Below the pieces are notes generated by a model, which was not told the origin of the DNA, made no database searches, and saw only the letters and a program-made list of their open reading frames with translations. The position numbers and the translations under genes are program-made. From Bacteroidales bacterium (lineage in GTDB: Bacteria; Bacteroidota; Bacteroidia; Bacteroidales; UBA932): 64,000 bases of DNA. The stretch is from contig JAGCVJ010000016.1 of the NCBI GenBank assembly GCA_017962375.1, positions 51,568 to 115,567 of the forward strand, read 5' to 3'. Below are positions 41,372 to 49,440 of the stretch, piece after piece (the first letter of the stretch is position 1; every line of letters starts with the position of its first letter).

Positions 41372-42168
41372 TGATCAGTTTCCTGTCGCTTTCAAGCGGA
41401 AGCAGCGGAAACTGCTACTATTTCTCTGACGGGAAAGTGTCTTTCCTTGTAGATGCCGGAGTAGGGCCGAGAACATGCTCGAAAAAACTTTCGGAGAAAG
41501 GAATCAGGCTTCAGGACATTGATTTCATTCTGGTTACTCACGACCACTCGGACCACATAAAGGCGCTGGGGCTGATTTCGTCCAAGTACCACAAGCCGGT
41601 ATTCGCCACTGATGCGGTTGCCGGAGCACTGCATTACAGCATGTACACCAAAGGGAAGCTGGGCGGAAGCCTGCACACCATCAACATCGGAGAAGAGGAA
41701 GACATCTGCTCGGTCAAGGTAACGGCTTTTGAGGTTTCTCACGATGCCACTCAGACAGTTGGCTATTTCATTGAGATGGACGGCCGGAGAATAACGCTTG
41801 TAACCGACTGCGGTAGAATGACTTCTCAAATCGCTGAGTATGCAAAGAAGGCAGACGTGCTGATACTTGAGAGCAACTATGACGAAAAGATGCTGGAGGA
41901 AGGAGACTATACATACGTACTCAAGGAAAGGATAAGAAGCGGAAGCGGCCACCTGAGCAATTCCGAGGCCGCCCAAGCACTTAAAGACATCTGGAAAAAC
42001 AGGCAGGCGAGCCTGTCGAGAATTTTCCTGTGCCACCTTTCCGACAATAACAACACTCCGGAACTCGCCCTTGGATGCTCAGGCGAAGCCCTCCGGCAAA
42101 TAGGGGCGGAAAGTTGCGTTCTGGAGGCTCTGCCACGGGGAAAAGCGTCTGAACTCTATTTTATTTAG
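41371..42168 (+). CDS. MBL-fold metallohydrolase (YycJ/WalJ-like)
   Basis: A 265-residue metallo-beta-lactamase-fold protein with the metal motif VTHDHSDHIKAL (H-x-H-x-D-H, near 57), a strand with SHDATQTVGYFIEMDGRRI, VTDCGRM near 147 and HLSNSEAA and FLCHLSDNNNTPE at the end. The opening FLSLSSGSSGNCYYF is typical of YycJ/WalJ, linked to DNA end processing in Bacillus mismatch repair and cell-wall homeostasis; nuclease activity here is inferred. It overlaps the PNP stop by one base, suggesting an operon with the deaminase and PNP. Confidence 0.88.
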   Translation: MISFLSLSSGSSGNCYYFSDGKVSFLVDAGVGPRTCSKKLSEKGIRLQDIDFILVTHDHSDHIKALGLISSKYHKPVFATDAVAGALHYSMYTKGKLGGSLHTINIGEEEDICSVKVTAFEVSHDATQTVGYFIEMDGRRITLVTDCGRMTSQIAEYAKKADVLILESNYDEKMLEEGDYTYVLKERIRSGSGHLSNSEAAQALKDIWKNRQASLSRIFLCHLSDNNNTPELALGCSGEALRQIGAESCVLEALPRGKASELYFI

Positions 42169-42181
42169 GACTATTTTTTAT

Positions 42182-42189
42182 TAAATTTG
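42182..42189 (+). promoter_or_regulatory. Promoter -7 box of the aquaporin gene
   Basis: TAAATTTG fits TAnnTTTG, ending 28 bases before the aquaporin start. A TTTA at about 42163-42166 (with two mismatches or short spacing) is a poor -33 candidate. Confidence 0.5.
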
Positions 42190-42217
42190 CGAAAACAACT
42201 ACTAAAACCATACTGAT

Positions 42218-42907
42218 ATGAAAAAGTATTTAGCAGAAATGTTCGGCACAATGGTGCTGGTTCTAATGGGCTGCGGCGTGGCTGTCAGCCTGCCTTGCTC
42301 TCTTGACAACCCTGCAGCAGTTGTAGGAACGGCGCTGGCTTTCGGTCTGGCTGTTGTGGCTATGGCTTACACAATCGGCGGAATTAGCGGATGCCACATC
42401 AATCCTGCAATCACCCTGGGTGTATTCCTCAGCGGCAGAATGAACGCCAAGGATATGGTGCTGTACATCGTATTCCAGTGCATCGGAGCCTTCATCGGTT
42501 CAGCTCTGCTTTATCTGCTCACTACCAACTCAGGACTCGTTGGAACAGGTGCAAATGACCTTCAGCCTGGAGTAGAGATGCTTGGCGGATTGCTCGCCGA
42601 GATTATCTTCACCTGCGTATTCGTGCTTGTAGTTCTCGGCGCAACATCCAAGACAAACGGTGCAACCAACAACTTCGCAGGACTTGCAATCGGCCTCGCG
42701 CTGGTTCTGGTTCACCTGGTTTGCATCCGCTACACCGGAACTTCTGTAAACCCTGCACGTTCACTTGCACCAGCTGTGTTCCAGAGCGGAACAGCTCTGT
42801 CTAACCTGTGGATCTTCATAGTTGGCCCGTTTGCAGGAGCAATCCTGGCAGCAGGCATCTGGGGAATCCTCGGCTGCAGCTGCAAGTGCAAGAAGGAAGA
42901 GAAGTAA
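42218..42907 (+). CDS. Aquaporin (AqpZ-type water channel)
   Basis: Six-helix water channel of the MIP family, 229 residues. Two half-helix signatures are clear: GCHINPAITLGVFLSG (NPA near 69) and TSVNPARSLAPAVF (NPA near 180), plus conserved glutamates in the first and fourth helices (YLAEMFGTMVLVLMGCG and LLAEIIFTCVFVLVV). The C-terminal tail is Cys/Lys rich (CSCKCKKEEK). Selectivity-filter residues suggest water rather than glycerol, but that is inference. It is a single gene with its own promoter box and terminator. Confidence 0.95.
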   Translation: MKKYLAEMFGTMVLVLMGCGVAVSLPCSLDNPAAVVGTALAFGLAVVAMAYTIGGISGCHINPAITLGVFLSGRMNAKDMVLYIVFQCIGAFIGSALLYLLTTNSGLVGTGANDLQPGVEMLGGLLAEIIFTCVFVLVVLGATSKTNGATNNFAGLAIGLALVLVHLVCIRYTGTSVNPARSLAPAVFQSGTALSNLWIFIVGPFAGAILAAGIWGILGCSCKCKKEEK

Positions 42908-42926
42908 TCTTACTCTCTGCAAAATG

Positions 42927-42963
42927 AAAAAGGTCTGCATCTGACTGGATGTGGACCTTTTTT
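42927..42963 (+). terminator. Rho-independent terminator of the aquaporin gene
   Basis: AAAAAGGTC-T-GCATC pairs with GGATG-T-GGACCTTTTT around a short CTGACT-type loop, ending in a T-run. It starts 20 bases after the aquaporin stop. Confidence 0.85.
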
Positions 42964-42994
42964 ATTAACTTTACGAAGATTTTTCAGACGGACT

Positions 42995-43924
42995 ATGAAT
43001 CGTTATTCAATTACAGTTTTCACTCCTACATACAATAGGGCACACACGCTGCCCAAATTGTATGAAAGCCTTTGCGCCCAGGAAAGCCGGGACTTTGAGT
43101 GGATTGTGGTGGATGACGGTTCAAATGACGGCACCAAGGAACTGACAGAGGCTTGGATCGCTGAAGATAAGATACATATCCGCTATTTCTACCAGGAGAA
43201 CGCCGGAAAAATGGCAGCCCATAACTTTGCGGTTGATGCCTCCGAGTCTGACTTGTTCCTGTGCCTTGATTCCGATGATATCTTGAACGCTTCAGCAGTC
43301 GGCCAGATTCTGGAATTCTGGAAAAATCTGACCGCCCGTGGGAATAACAATGAACTCTGCGGCTTTGTATCGTATAAAGATTTCAGCCACTTATCAAGCA
43401 AAACCAGGCTGAATGAAACCCTCAAGAGAGCCAAAGCAGAGTATTCCGGAAAACTGGTACACCTGAAAGACATACAGAAAGCAGGGCTTTTCGGGGAAAT
43501 GGCAATCATCATCAGAACTGACATTCTGCGTAAACACAAGTTCCCTGCATTCGAGGGGGAAACCTTTGTCACCGATGCCTATCTGTGGGAGCAGCTTGAC
43601 TCTCAGTACCTTTTTGCTCTTATGCCTTGCATAACGCAGTTCTGCACCTACAATCCGGACGGCTATTCCTTCAACTACAGAAGGCTTTTGTTTTCCAATC
43701 CACAGGGATACAGAGCATTCCACAACCAGAGAATACGCCTCGCTTCGGGCAGCAAATTAAAGAGTGCAATCTGTTACGATGCAATTTCAGCTAGGATGGG
43801 GTTCAGGAAATTCCTCGCCGATGCCGCTGCTCCCGGGCTGTACATAGCAGCCCTGCCTTTGGGAATAGGCAAGTATCTTCTAGACAGTATTCACCTGAAA
43901 ACCTTCAGGAACCTGGGCAAGTGA
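42995..43924 (+). CDS. Glycosyltransferase family 2
   Basis: A 309-residue GT-A glycosyltransferase. N-terminal YSITVFTPTYNRAHTLPKLYESL, then WIVVDDGSNDGTKEL near 33-47 and the metal-binding FLCLDSDDILN near 89-99 are the GT2 signature. C-terminal region is helical with a weak hydrophobic stretch (LYIAALPLGIGKYLL) and no clear transmembrane segment. It lies alone after the aquaporin terminator and ends 2 bases from the convergent DUF4919 gene. Sugar and acceptor unknown; surface glycan or protein O-glycan synthesis is possible. Confidence 0.88.
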   Translation: MNRYSITVFTPTYNRAHTLPKLYESLCAQESRDFEWIVVDDGSNDGTKELTEAWIAEDKIHIRYFYQENAGKMAAHNFAVDASESDLFLCLDSDDILNASAVGQILEFWKNLTARGNNNELCGFVSYKDFSHLSSKTRLNETLKRAKAEYSGKLVHLKDIQKAGLFGEMAIIIRTDILRKHKFPAFEGETFVTDAYLWEQLDSQYLFALMPCITQFCTYNPDGYSFNYRRLLFSNPQGYRAFHNQRIRLASGSKLKSAICYDAISARMGFRKFLADAAAPGLYIAALPLGIGKYLLDSIHLKTFRNLGK

Positions 43925-43926
43925 CT

Positions 43927-44571
43927 CTACTTGCCTGAAACTTCCAGATATCTGGAGAAGTCGAAATAAACGTCTTTGACAATGCCGTCAGAATCCTTTA
44001 CGGTGACCTTGTCTATGCCGTCATTCGTAAACTCTTTCTTCACCACGCTTACCGCCTTGAAATAGGTGCTAAGTATCTGGGATTCATCGGTAAGACGGTT
44101 AACTTTGATTGCGTTTTCAGCACTCAGCCCGTCTCCGCTTGACTGGATTATGGCAAGCATCAGCTTTATGTAGCGGTTCTGGTAAACCTGGCCCTCCTGA
44201 GACTTTTCAAGCACGTAAGCCATACCCATCAGGTCAAACAGAGTCTGCAAAGATGTAGGGTCATTCTGGTGCTCGCGCTGAAGTACGGCATAAGCCTGTT
44301 CATATTTCTTGGCGTCCATCAGCGATTCAGCTTCATTTGAAGTATAGTCAGGCTTGTAGGCATCTGTAAATGTATAGCCGTAATACAGAAGGGTATAGTC
44401 GTCCAAAGACAGCTCCTTGTTGGCGAAATAAGATTTGACTATCTCATCATAGTCAGCCCGGTTATCCGTCATGAAAGACTTGATTTCTGAATAGAAAGCA
44501 TTGTCCTGTGCATAGATGTTGCTGCAGGCAAAAACCGCAACGGCAGCAAGCAGAAGTCTCAGTTTGTTCAT
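43927..44571 (-). CDS. DUF4919 family exported protein
   Basis: A 214-residue predicted periplasmic protein with a signal peptide (LLLAAVAVFACSNIYAQ, cut near residue 21). The mature part is helical with TPR-like pairs: SLDDYTLLYYGYTFTDAYKP, AESLMDAKKYEQAYAVLQREHQNDPTSLQTLFDLMGMAYVLE, and a final strand pair VTVKDSDGIVKDVYFDFSRYLE. It fits DUF4919 of Bacteroidota, function unknown. It lies 12 bases downstream of hydE on the same strand and may share the pckA transcript. Confidence 0.75.
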   Translation of the reverse strand: MNKLRLLLAAVAVFACSNIYAQDNAFYSEIKSFMTDNRADYDEIVKSYFANKELSLDDYTLLYYGYTFTDAYKPDYTSNEAESLMDAKKYEQAYAVLQREHQNDPTSLQTLFDLMGMAYVLEKSQEGQVYQNRYIKLMLAIIQSSGDGLSAENAIKVNRLTDESQILSTYFKAVSVVKKEFTNDGIDKVTVKDSDGIVKDVYFDFSRYLEVSGK

Positions 44572-44583
44572 ATAGTCAAGTTA

Positions 44584-45642
44584 TTAATTATCAGGTCTTT
44601 TCACATCTCCTCTTGAGGAGGCGGCCCTGTATCCGATATCGGTGAGCATCGCCTTTATCTGCTCAACGGCCTGGGCGCTTTCAAGTGAAGATGACAGTTT
44701 CCGATTGTAAAGTTCGTATTTTTTCCGAACTTTCAAAGGGGTTAGGTTAGGCATTATCACATTTGCTCCTGAAATCAGGGCTTTTTTGCGGTATTCCTCT
44801 CCGATTGTGGCAAGTGAAGTGGTGGCCGGAATAAGAGAGTGGGGGAAAAGCAGCCTAAGGACAGACACCAGCCTTACCGTAAGAAGGGCCGATCCGTTTT
44901 CAAAGTCCTTGAAAGGCGTGGACCAGTGGCTCACGAACGGGCCTATGCCTATCATGTCCGGAGAAAGCAGCTGAAGAAACCTCAGGTCCGCAACTATGTT
45001 ATCCACAGTTTGATACGGAGACCCCACCATAAATCCGCTGCCCACCTGGTACCCGATTTCCTTGAGGGCAAACAGGCATTCCTTTCTCTTTTGCAAACTC
45101 ATCGATTCCGGATGGAGCATCCTGTAATGCTTCTCGTCCGCCGTTTCATGCCTGAGAAGATACCTGTCTGCTCCCGCATCAAAAAACGCCTTATAGGAAG
45201 AATAGTCTCTCTCTCCAATAGACAGCGTAACGGCGCAGTCTGGATAAAGTTTCTTTATGGAAGATACCACATCGCAGATGAAACTGTCTGTGAAAGAAGG
45301 GTCTTCTCCGCCTTGCAGAACGAATGTCCTGAAGCCCAGGCCATATCCTTCCTTACATACTTCAAGTATCTCATCCTTAGACAGTCTATAACGCAAAGCG
45401 TTTGCGTTACCAGCTCTCAGCCCGCAGTAATAACAGTTGTTGCGGCAATAGGATGATATCTCTATCAGGCCCCTGAGATAGACTTCATCCGAATAGACCT
45501 CGCGTCTTTTCCTGTCTGCCAAAGAGGAGAGTTCACCGTCAAAATCTGGCGATGAAACAATGGCTGCAAGAGCCGAATCACTTGGATTCTTTCCTGCAGC
45601 CATCAATTTGATTGCTTCTGATATTTCAGAATTAGAGAACAT
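44584..45642 (-). CDS. hydE: [FeFe] hydrogenase maturation radical SAM protein HydE
   Basis: Radical SAM enzyme needed to build the H-cluster of [FeFe] hydrogenase. The 352-residue protein has the cluster motif SSYCRNNCYYCGLRAGN near 63-79 (CxxxCxxC), then FVLQGGEDPSF near 112, a biotin-synthase-like TIM barrel with HETADEKHYRMLHP and GSGFMVGSPYQT, and a C-terminal NVIMPNLTPLKVRKKYELY. The block order is that of HydE rather than BioB. hydF and hydG are not in the window. It is 1 base after pckA, an unusual partner. It implies an [FeFe] hydrogenase elsewhere in the genome. Confidence 0.9.
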   Translation of the reverse strand: MFSNSEISEAIKLMAAGKNPSDSALAAIVSSPDFDGELSSLADRKRREVYSDEVYLRGLIEISSYCRNNCYYCGLRAGNANALRYRLSKDEILEVCKEGYGLGFRTFVLQGGEDPSFTDSFICDVVSSIKKLYPDCAVTLSIGERDYSSYKAFFDAGADRYLLRHETADEKHYRMLHPESMSLQKRKECLFALKEIGYQVGSGFMVGSPYQTVDNIVADLRFLQLLSPDMIGIGPFVSHWSTPFKDFENGSALLTVRLVSVLRLLFPHSLIPATTSLATIGEEYRKKALISGANVIMPNLTPLKVRKKYELYNRKLSSSLESAQAVEQIKAMLTDIGYRAASSRGDVKRPDN

Positions 45643-45643
45643 T

Positions 45644-47248
45644 CTACAACTGTGGACCGGCAGCTACCAGAGCCTTGCCTTCTTCATTTGTAGTGAACTT
45701 GGTGAAGTTCTTGATGAAGCGGCTTGCAAGATCCTTTGCCTTCTCGTCCCACTGGCAAGCGCAAGCGTAGGTGTCTCTCGGATCCAGAATGTTGGTTGCC
45801 ACTCCCGGAAGCTCGGTTGGAACTTCCAAGTTGAAATAAGGGATCTTCTTGGTTGGAGCCTTGTCGATGCTTCCGTCCAGGATAGCGTTGATGATTCCTC
45901 TTGTATCCTTGATGGAGATTCTCTTGCCTGTTCCGTTCCATCCGGTGTTAACCAGATAAGCCTTTGCTCCGACGCTTTCCATTCTCTTTACCAGTTCCTG
46001 GCCGTATTTGGTAGGATGGAGTGAAAGGAATGCCGCTCCGAAGCAGGCTGAGAATGTAGGAGTTGGCTCGGTGATGCCTCTTTCAGTTCCGGCCAGCTTT
46101 GCGGTAAATCCTGACAGGAAGTAGTACTTGGTCTGCTCAGGAGTGAGAATTGACACTGGAGGAAGTACTCCGAACGCATCGGCTGACAAGAAGATAACCT
46201 TCTTTGCTGCAGGAGCCTTGGAGATAGGCTTCACGATGTTGCTGATGTGGTAGATAGGGTAGGAAACTCTGGTGTTCTCGGTAACGCTCTTGTCGGAGAA
46301 GTCTATCATTCCCTTCTCGTCTACTGTAACATTCTCAAGCAGAGCGTCTCTCTTTATTGCTCCGTAGATTTCAGGCTCTGCGTTGCGGTCCAGGTTGATA
46401 ACCTTTGCGTAGCAGCCGCCCTCAAAGTTGAAGATGCCGTCATCGTCCCAGCCGTGCTCGTCGTCGCCGATAAGAGCCCTTCTCTCGTCGGTTGAAAGGG
46501 TAGTCTTGCCGGTTCCTGAAAGTCCGAAGAAGATAGCGGTCTCGCCTTTCTCGTTGGTGTTGGCTGAGCAGTGCATTGCAGCAATGCCCTGAAGCGGAAG
46601 CAGATAGTTCATATATGAGAACATACCCTTCTTCATCTCGCCGCCGTACCAGGTGTTGAGGATAACCTGCATTTTCTCGGTGATGTTGAACACAACTGCT
46701 GTCTCTGAGTTCAGGCCCAGTTCCTTGTAGTTCTCGACCTTTGCCTTAGATGCTGTGAGCACTACGAAATCAGGCTCGCCGAAGTTTGCAAGTTCCTCCT
46801 CGGTAGGGCGGATGAACATATTGCGAACGAAGTGTGCCTGCCAGGCAACCTCCATAATGAATCTTACCTTGATTCTGGTGTTGGCGTTTGCTCCGCAGAA
46901 TCCGTCAACTACATAAAGCTTCTTGTTGGAAAGCTCCTCTCTGGCCAGTTTCTTGAGTTCCTCCCAAGTTGCCTGGCTGCAAGGCTTGTTGTCGTTCTTG
47001 TACTCGTCTGATGTCCACCAGATAGTGTCGCGGCTCTTGTCGTCCATTACCCAGAACTTGTCCTTAGGGCTTCTTCCGGTGTAAACACCTGTCATAACGT
47101 TAACTGCTCCGAGCTCAGTGAGCTGTCCCTTATCGTAACCGGTAAGTCCAGGCTGCATCTCTTCCTTGAAAAGAACATCGTAAGGTGGATTGTAAATGAT
47201 TTCCTTTACGCCGGTAATACCGTACTTGCTAAGATCAATCTGTGCCAT
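45644..47248 (-). CDS. pckA: Phosphoenolpyruvate carboxykinase (ATP)
   Basis: Converts PEP plus CO2 plus ADP to oxaloacetate plus ATP in succinate-forming anaerobes (reverse of gluconeogenic direction). The 534-residue protein has the kinase P-loop [28 protein letters not shown] near 241-268, [15 protein letters not shown] near 275, [20 protein letters not shown] near 360 and [10 protein letters not shown] near 435. It fits the ATP-dependent class. It begins after an 87-base gap to the lipoprotein gene with a promoter box at 47296-47303. With mce/mmd it forms the propionate route. Confidence 0.96.
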   Translation of the reverse strand: MAQIDLSKYGITGVKEIIYNPPYDVLFKEEMQPGLTGYDKGQLTELGAVNVMTGVYTGRSPKDKFWVMDDKSRDTIWWTSDEYKNDNKPCSQATWEELKKLAREELSNKKLYVVDGFCGANANTRIKVRFIMEVAWQAHFVRNMFIRPTEEELANFGEPDFVVLTASKAKVENYKELGLNSETAVVFNITEKMQVILNTWYGGEMKKGMFSYMNYLLPLQGIAAMHCSANTNEKGETAIFFGLSGTGKTTLSTDERRALIGDDEHGWDDDGIFNFEGGCYAKVINLDRNAEPEIYGAIKRDALLENVTVDEKGMIDFSDKSVTENTRVSYPIYHISNIVKPISKAPAAKKVIFLSADAFGVLPPVSILTPEQTKYYFLSGFTAKLAGTERGITEPTPTFSACFGAAFLSLHPTKYGQELVKRMESVGAKAYLVNTGWNGTGKRISIKDTRGIINAILDGSIDKAPTKKIPYFNLEVPTELPGVATNILDPRDTYACACQWDEKAKDLASRFIKNFTKFTTNEEGKALVAAGPQL

Positions 47249-47295
47249 ATCTATTACTTTAAAACTTTAAAAATATATTTTCAAATTTGCCGCTG

Positions 47296-47303
47296 CAAAG
47301 ATA
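47296..47303 (-). promoter_or_regulatory. Promoter -7 box of pckA
   Basis: On the minus strand TATCTTTG fits TAnnTTTG, 47 bases upstream of the pckA start. No -33 TTTG at the right distance was seen. Confidence 0.5.
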
Positions 47304-47335
47304 AACTTTTTGCCGGATAAGCGTACATGAAATGT

Positions 47336-48010
47336 CTATTTATCGTAGACATAAACCGGCCTTATGCTAAAGCCATAGCAGCGGGCTATATTAGTGACTT
47401 CCACTTTATCTTTTTCAGCGACTAGGCTTTCTGCCGTGACACAATTTCCCTGGAAGACATCGGAGGACCAGATGCAGCATCTGCGGCCTTCGGTATCAAG
47501 CGTAGTTCCAGCCATATCCCCGGCAGCCGGCAGGAAAATGGCCTCTCCGTTCTTTTTGCTTTTGACCTCAAACCCATTCGCTCCATTCAAAGAAGTCCAA
47601 TTCCAGGTACAATTATCTATAAGTTCCTGGATCTCTTTGCTGGTTGGCATTCTCCAGGCTCCACCCTTGCTTCTTGCCACATCATCTGAGGCATCAAGAA
47701 CCAGCCGTCCGTCAATTGTGCCATAAGTCACGGAGTTCACATATTTCTTCAGCTTTACATTGCCCATATCACCACTCAACCAGAAAGCATAGTATGGCCA
47801 TCTATAATCAGACTTCGGCGATGTCTCGCCCCAAGAGAAATAATTACCGTATTCCCAGGCGTTATCCGCCCCAAGATTACATTCTGCCCAATCTACAGAC
47901 AGGCCAAGGTCTACCGCACCCACTACCGGTGGCTCCCTGCCGTCAGAATCATTCTTGCTGCAACCGGCAAAAAGAAATAAAATCAAAGCAACTGAAATAA
48001 ATTTATTCAT
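47336..48010 (-). CDS. Lipoprotein with FISUMP-type domain
   Basis: A 224-residue predicted lipoprotein (signal ending FLFAGC, Cys17). The mature part has the domain typical of Bacteroidota surface proteins called FISUMP or major paralogous domain: VDLGLSVDWAECNLGADNAWEYGNYFSWGET near 30-60, GGAWRMPTSKEIQELIDNCTW near 120 and GAEIFLPAAGD-like strands (GEAIFLPAAGDMAG), ending in CYGFSIRPVYVYDK. Such proteins probably bind glycans or attach to the surface. I use ATG 48010, not the earlier Met in the same frame, because it gives the lipobox. It is 2 bases after the next lipoprotein gene. Confidence 0.8.
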   Translation of the reverse strand: MNKFISVALILFLFAGCSKNDSDGREPPVVGAVDLGLSVDWAECNLGADNAWEYGNYFSWGETSPKSDYRWPYYAFWLSGDMGNVKLKKYVNSVTYGTIDGRLVLDASDDVARSKGGAWRMPTSKEIQELIDNCTWNWTSLNGANGFEVKSKKNGEAIFLPAAGDMAGTTLDTEGRRCCIWSSDVFQGNCVTAESLVAEKDKVEVTNIARCYGFSIRPVYVYDK

Positions 48011-48012
48011 AT

Positions 48013-48756
48013 CTATTCCGCCTTTATAAAGCTTTCGCCGTTCCATTTGTAGGTGTTTTTGTCCGGTCTGGCACGCATTTCATAGAACTGCTCCAGCCAG
48101 TTGTAATGGCCTGTTTCATCCGGCTCTACATCTCTGCCCCAGGAAAGAGGGTGGAGATATGCCTTGAGCTTGTATTCCTCAGGATAGAATTCATAGGCCA
48201 CAAAGTCTCCCGGACGGGATTTGAACAGGTTTTCAAGGCGGGCAACCATATCTTCCTGCAGAGGGGCGTCCTTGGAATCGCTGAGCAAATCCGCAAATTC
48301 CGGAACAGGGAGAGGGTTATCAATCTTGGTCAGGACACCGTCCTTGAAGTTGTAGAAGGTGTACTCGAATTCTCCGCCCTGGCCTTCAGCCGCCTCAACG
48401 TGAGAGTGTACTGTAAAGAAGCCGCCGTCTTTGTAAGGATAGCAGGATACCTGGTCATCAATCATATAGCCTTCAGCTTCTTCATCATTCTCTGCTTCAG
48501 CGGTATATCCAACCGTGCTGTTCTCAGGGCAGATGTATTTGCCTTCCAGTCCGTGAGACTTGGCTATTTCCATCCAGGCCTGGTATGCCACAGGCTCTGT
48601 GATTTCAGGAAGTTTCACTTCTGCCTCTTGCTCCTGAGCGGCTGGGGCTGCTTCAGTTACCTCAGGAGTTTCCGTGTTAGTATTTTTGTTTTGATTCTGA
48701 TTGCCGCAGCTGGCCAGAATTGCCAGTGACGCAAATAAAAGAAAGAACTGTTTCAT
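48013..48756 (-). CDS. Putative lipoprotein, unknown function
   Basis: A 247-residue predicted lipoprotein with signal ending AILASC (Cys17), an Asn/Thr/Glu-rich linker to about residue 60, and a mature part with acidic segments (DDQVSCYPYKDGGFFTVHSHVEAAEGQGGEFEYTFYNFKDG). It is rich in Glu and Asp and has two Trp-rich strands (HPLSWGRDVEPDETGHYNWLEQFYEMRARPD). I do not recognise a family. It heads a two-gene unit with the FISUMP lipoprotein. Confidence 0.7.
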   Translation of the reverse strand: MKQFFLLFASLAILASCGNQNQNKNTNTETPEVTEAAPAAQEQEAEVKLPEITEPVAYQAWMEIAKSHGLEGKYICPENSTVGYTAEAENDEEAEGYMIDDQVSCYPYKDGGFFTVHSHVEAAEGQGGEFEYTFYNFKDGVLTKIDNPLPVPEFADLLSDSKDAPLQEDMVARLENLFKSRPGDFVAYEFYPEEYKLKAYLHPLSWGRDVEPDETGHYNWLEQFYEMRARPDKNTYKWNGESFIKAE

Positions 48757-48829
48757 GACTCATGTATTTTATCTTAACAAATTTAACAAAGTTTTTGTCT
48801 TGCAATAATTTTTTTGAGGGTGGGGGCAT

Positions 48830-48837
48830 TAAATTTG
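48830..48837 (+). promoter_or_regulatory. Promoter -7 box of the lipoprotein gene at 48868
   Basis: TAAATTTG fits TAnnTTTG and ends 30 bases before ATG 48868. This makes the earlier in-frame Met at 48814 unlikely because it would lie upstream of the promoter box. Confidence 0.5.
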
Positions 48838-48867
48838 CATCAGTTAACAGGCATAATCGCGATTAAT

Positions 48868-49398
48868 ATGAAAAAGATATTCAGATCTATTATAAGAAGC
48901 CTTTTGGCAGGTTTTCTGGCGATTTTGGGTATTTCATGCGGCAAGAATGAAGAAGAATTGCTGGTTATGTATGGCACCCCTAATGCAAATATCGAAGTAA
49001 AGGCCAGGATAGTGGATCAGAAAGGCCGTCCTGTAAAAGGGGCAAAGCTTTATGTACGTTATACTGAGCCCGGTTCTTATATGGGCCAGTTCAATCCGGG
49101 ATATATTTCTTCTGTATGGAACCCATCTGACCACAGCATTTCTCTTTCAGATGATTCCGGAGGACTAAAAGGAATGTCTTCTTCATACAGTGTACCTAGG
49201 GACAAGTGCACATATCTGGTTTTTCATAAATCAATGAATGGCGGCAGCGACGGCCTTTCAGACAAATACGAGAATGATTCCATTTTGGTGTCTCCTAAAA
49301 AGATCGAGAGCGGAGACGGCGGATGGTATCTCGGAAAATACCTTCTCGAGGGAACACTCACCCTTAAAGAAAAATCAACTGACACTTCCGATGAATAA
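48868..49398 (+). CDS. Putative lipoprotein resembling radical-SAM-associated lipoproteins
   Basis: A 176-residue predicted lipoprotein: MKKIFRSIIRSLLAGFLAILGISC (positions 1-24), Cys24 lipidated. The mature part opens with LLVMYGTPNANIEVKARIVDQKGRPVKGAKLYVRY, which matches the MYGTPxxxxxVKGxVxD pattern of the family annotated as radical SAM-associated putative lipoprotein and is an Ig-like (carboxypeptidase-regulatory) strand pair. The rest is Ser/Gly rich with SLSDDSGGLKG and a closing YLLEGTLTLKEK strand. No radical SAM gene is adjacent, so the family link is only by sequence. Confidence 0.75.
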   Translation: MKKIFRSIIRSLLAGFLAILGISCGKNEEELLVMYGTPNANIEVKARIVDQKGRPVKGAKLYVRYTEPGSYMGQFNPGYISSVWNPSDHSISLSDDSGGLKGMSSSYSVPRDKCTYLVFHKSMNGGSDGLSDKYENDSILVSPKKIESGDGGWYLGKYLLEGTLTLKEKSTDTSDE

Positions 49399-49425
49399 AC
49401 ATTCTCTATCGTGGATTAGATTCAT

Positions 49426-49433
49426 TATCTTTG
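49426..49433 (+). promoter_or_regulatory. Promoter -7 box of recQ
   Basis: TATCTTTG fits TAnnTTTG and ends 7 bases before the first possible recQ start, so the second Met (49450) may be the real start, or the message is almost leaderless. Confidence 0.5.
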
Positions 49434-49440
49434 AATCCCG

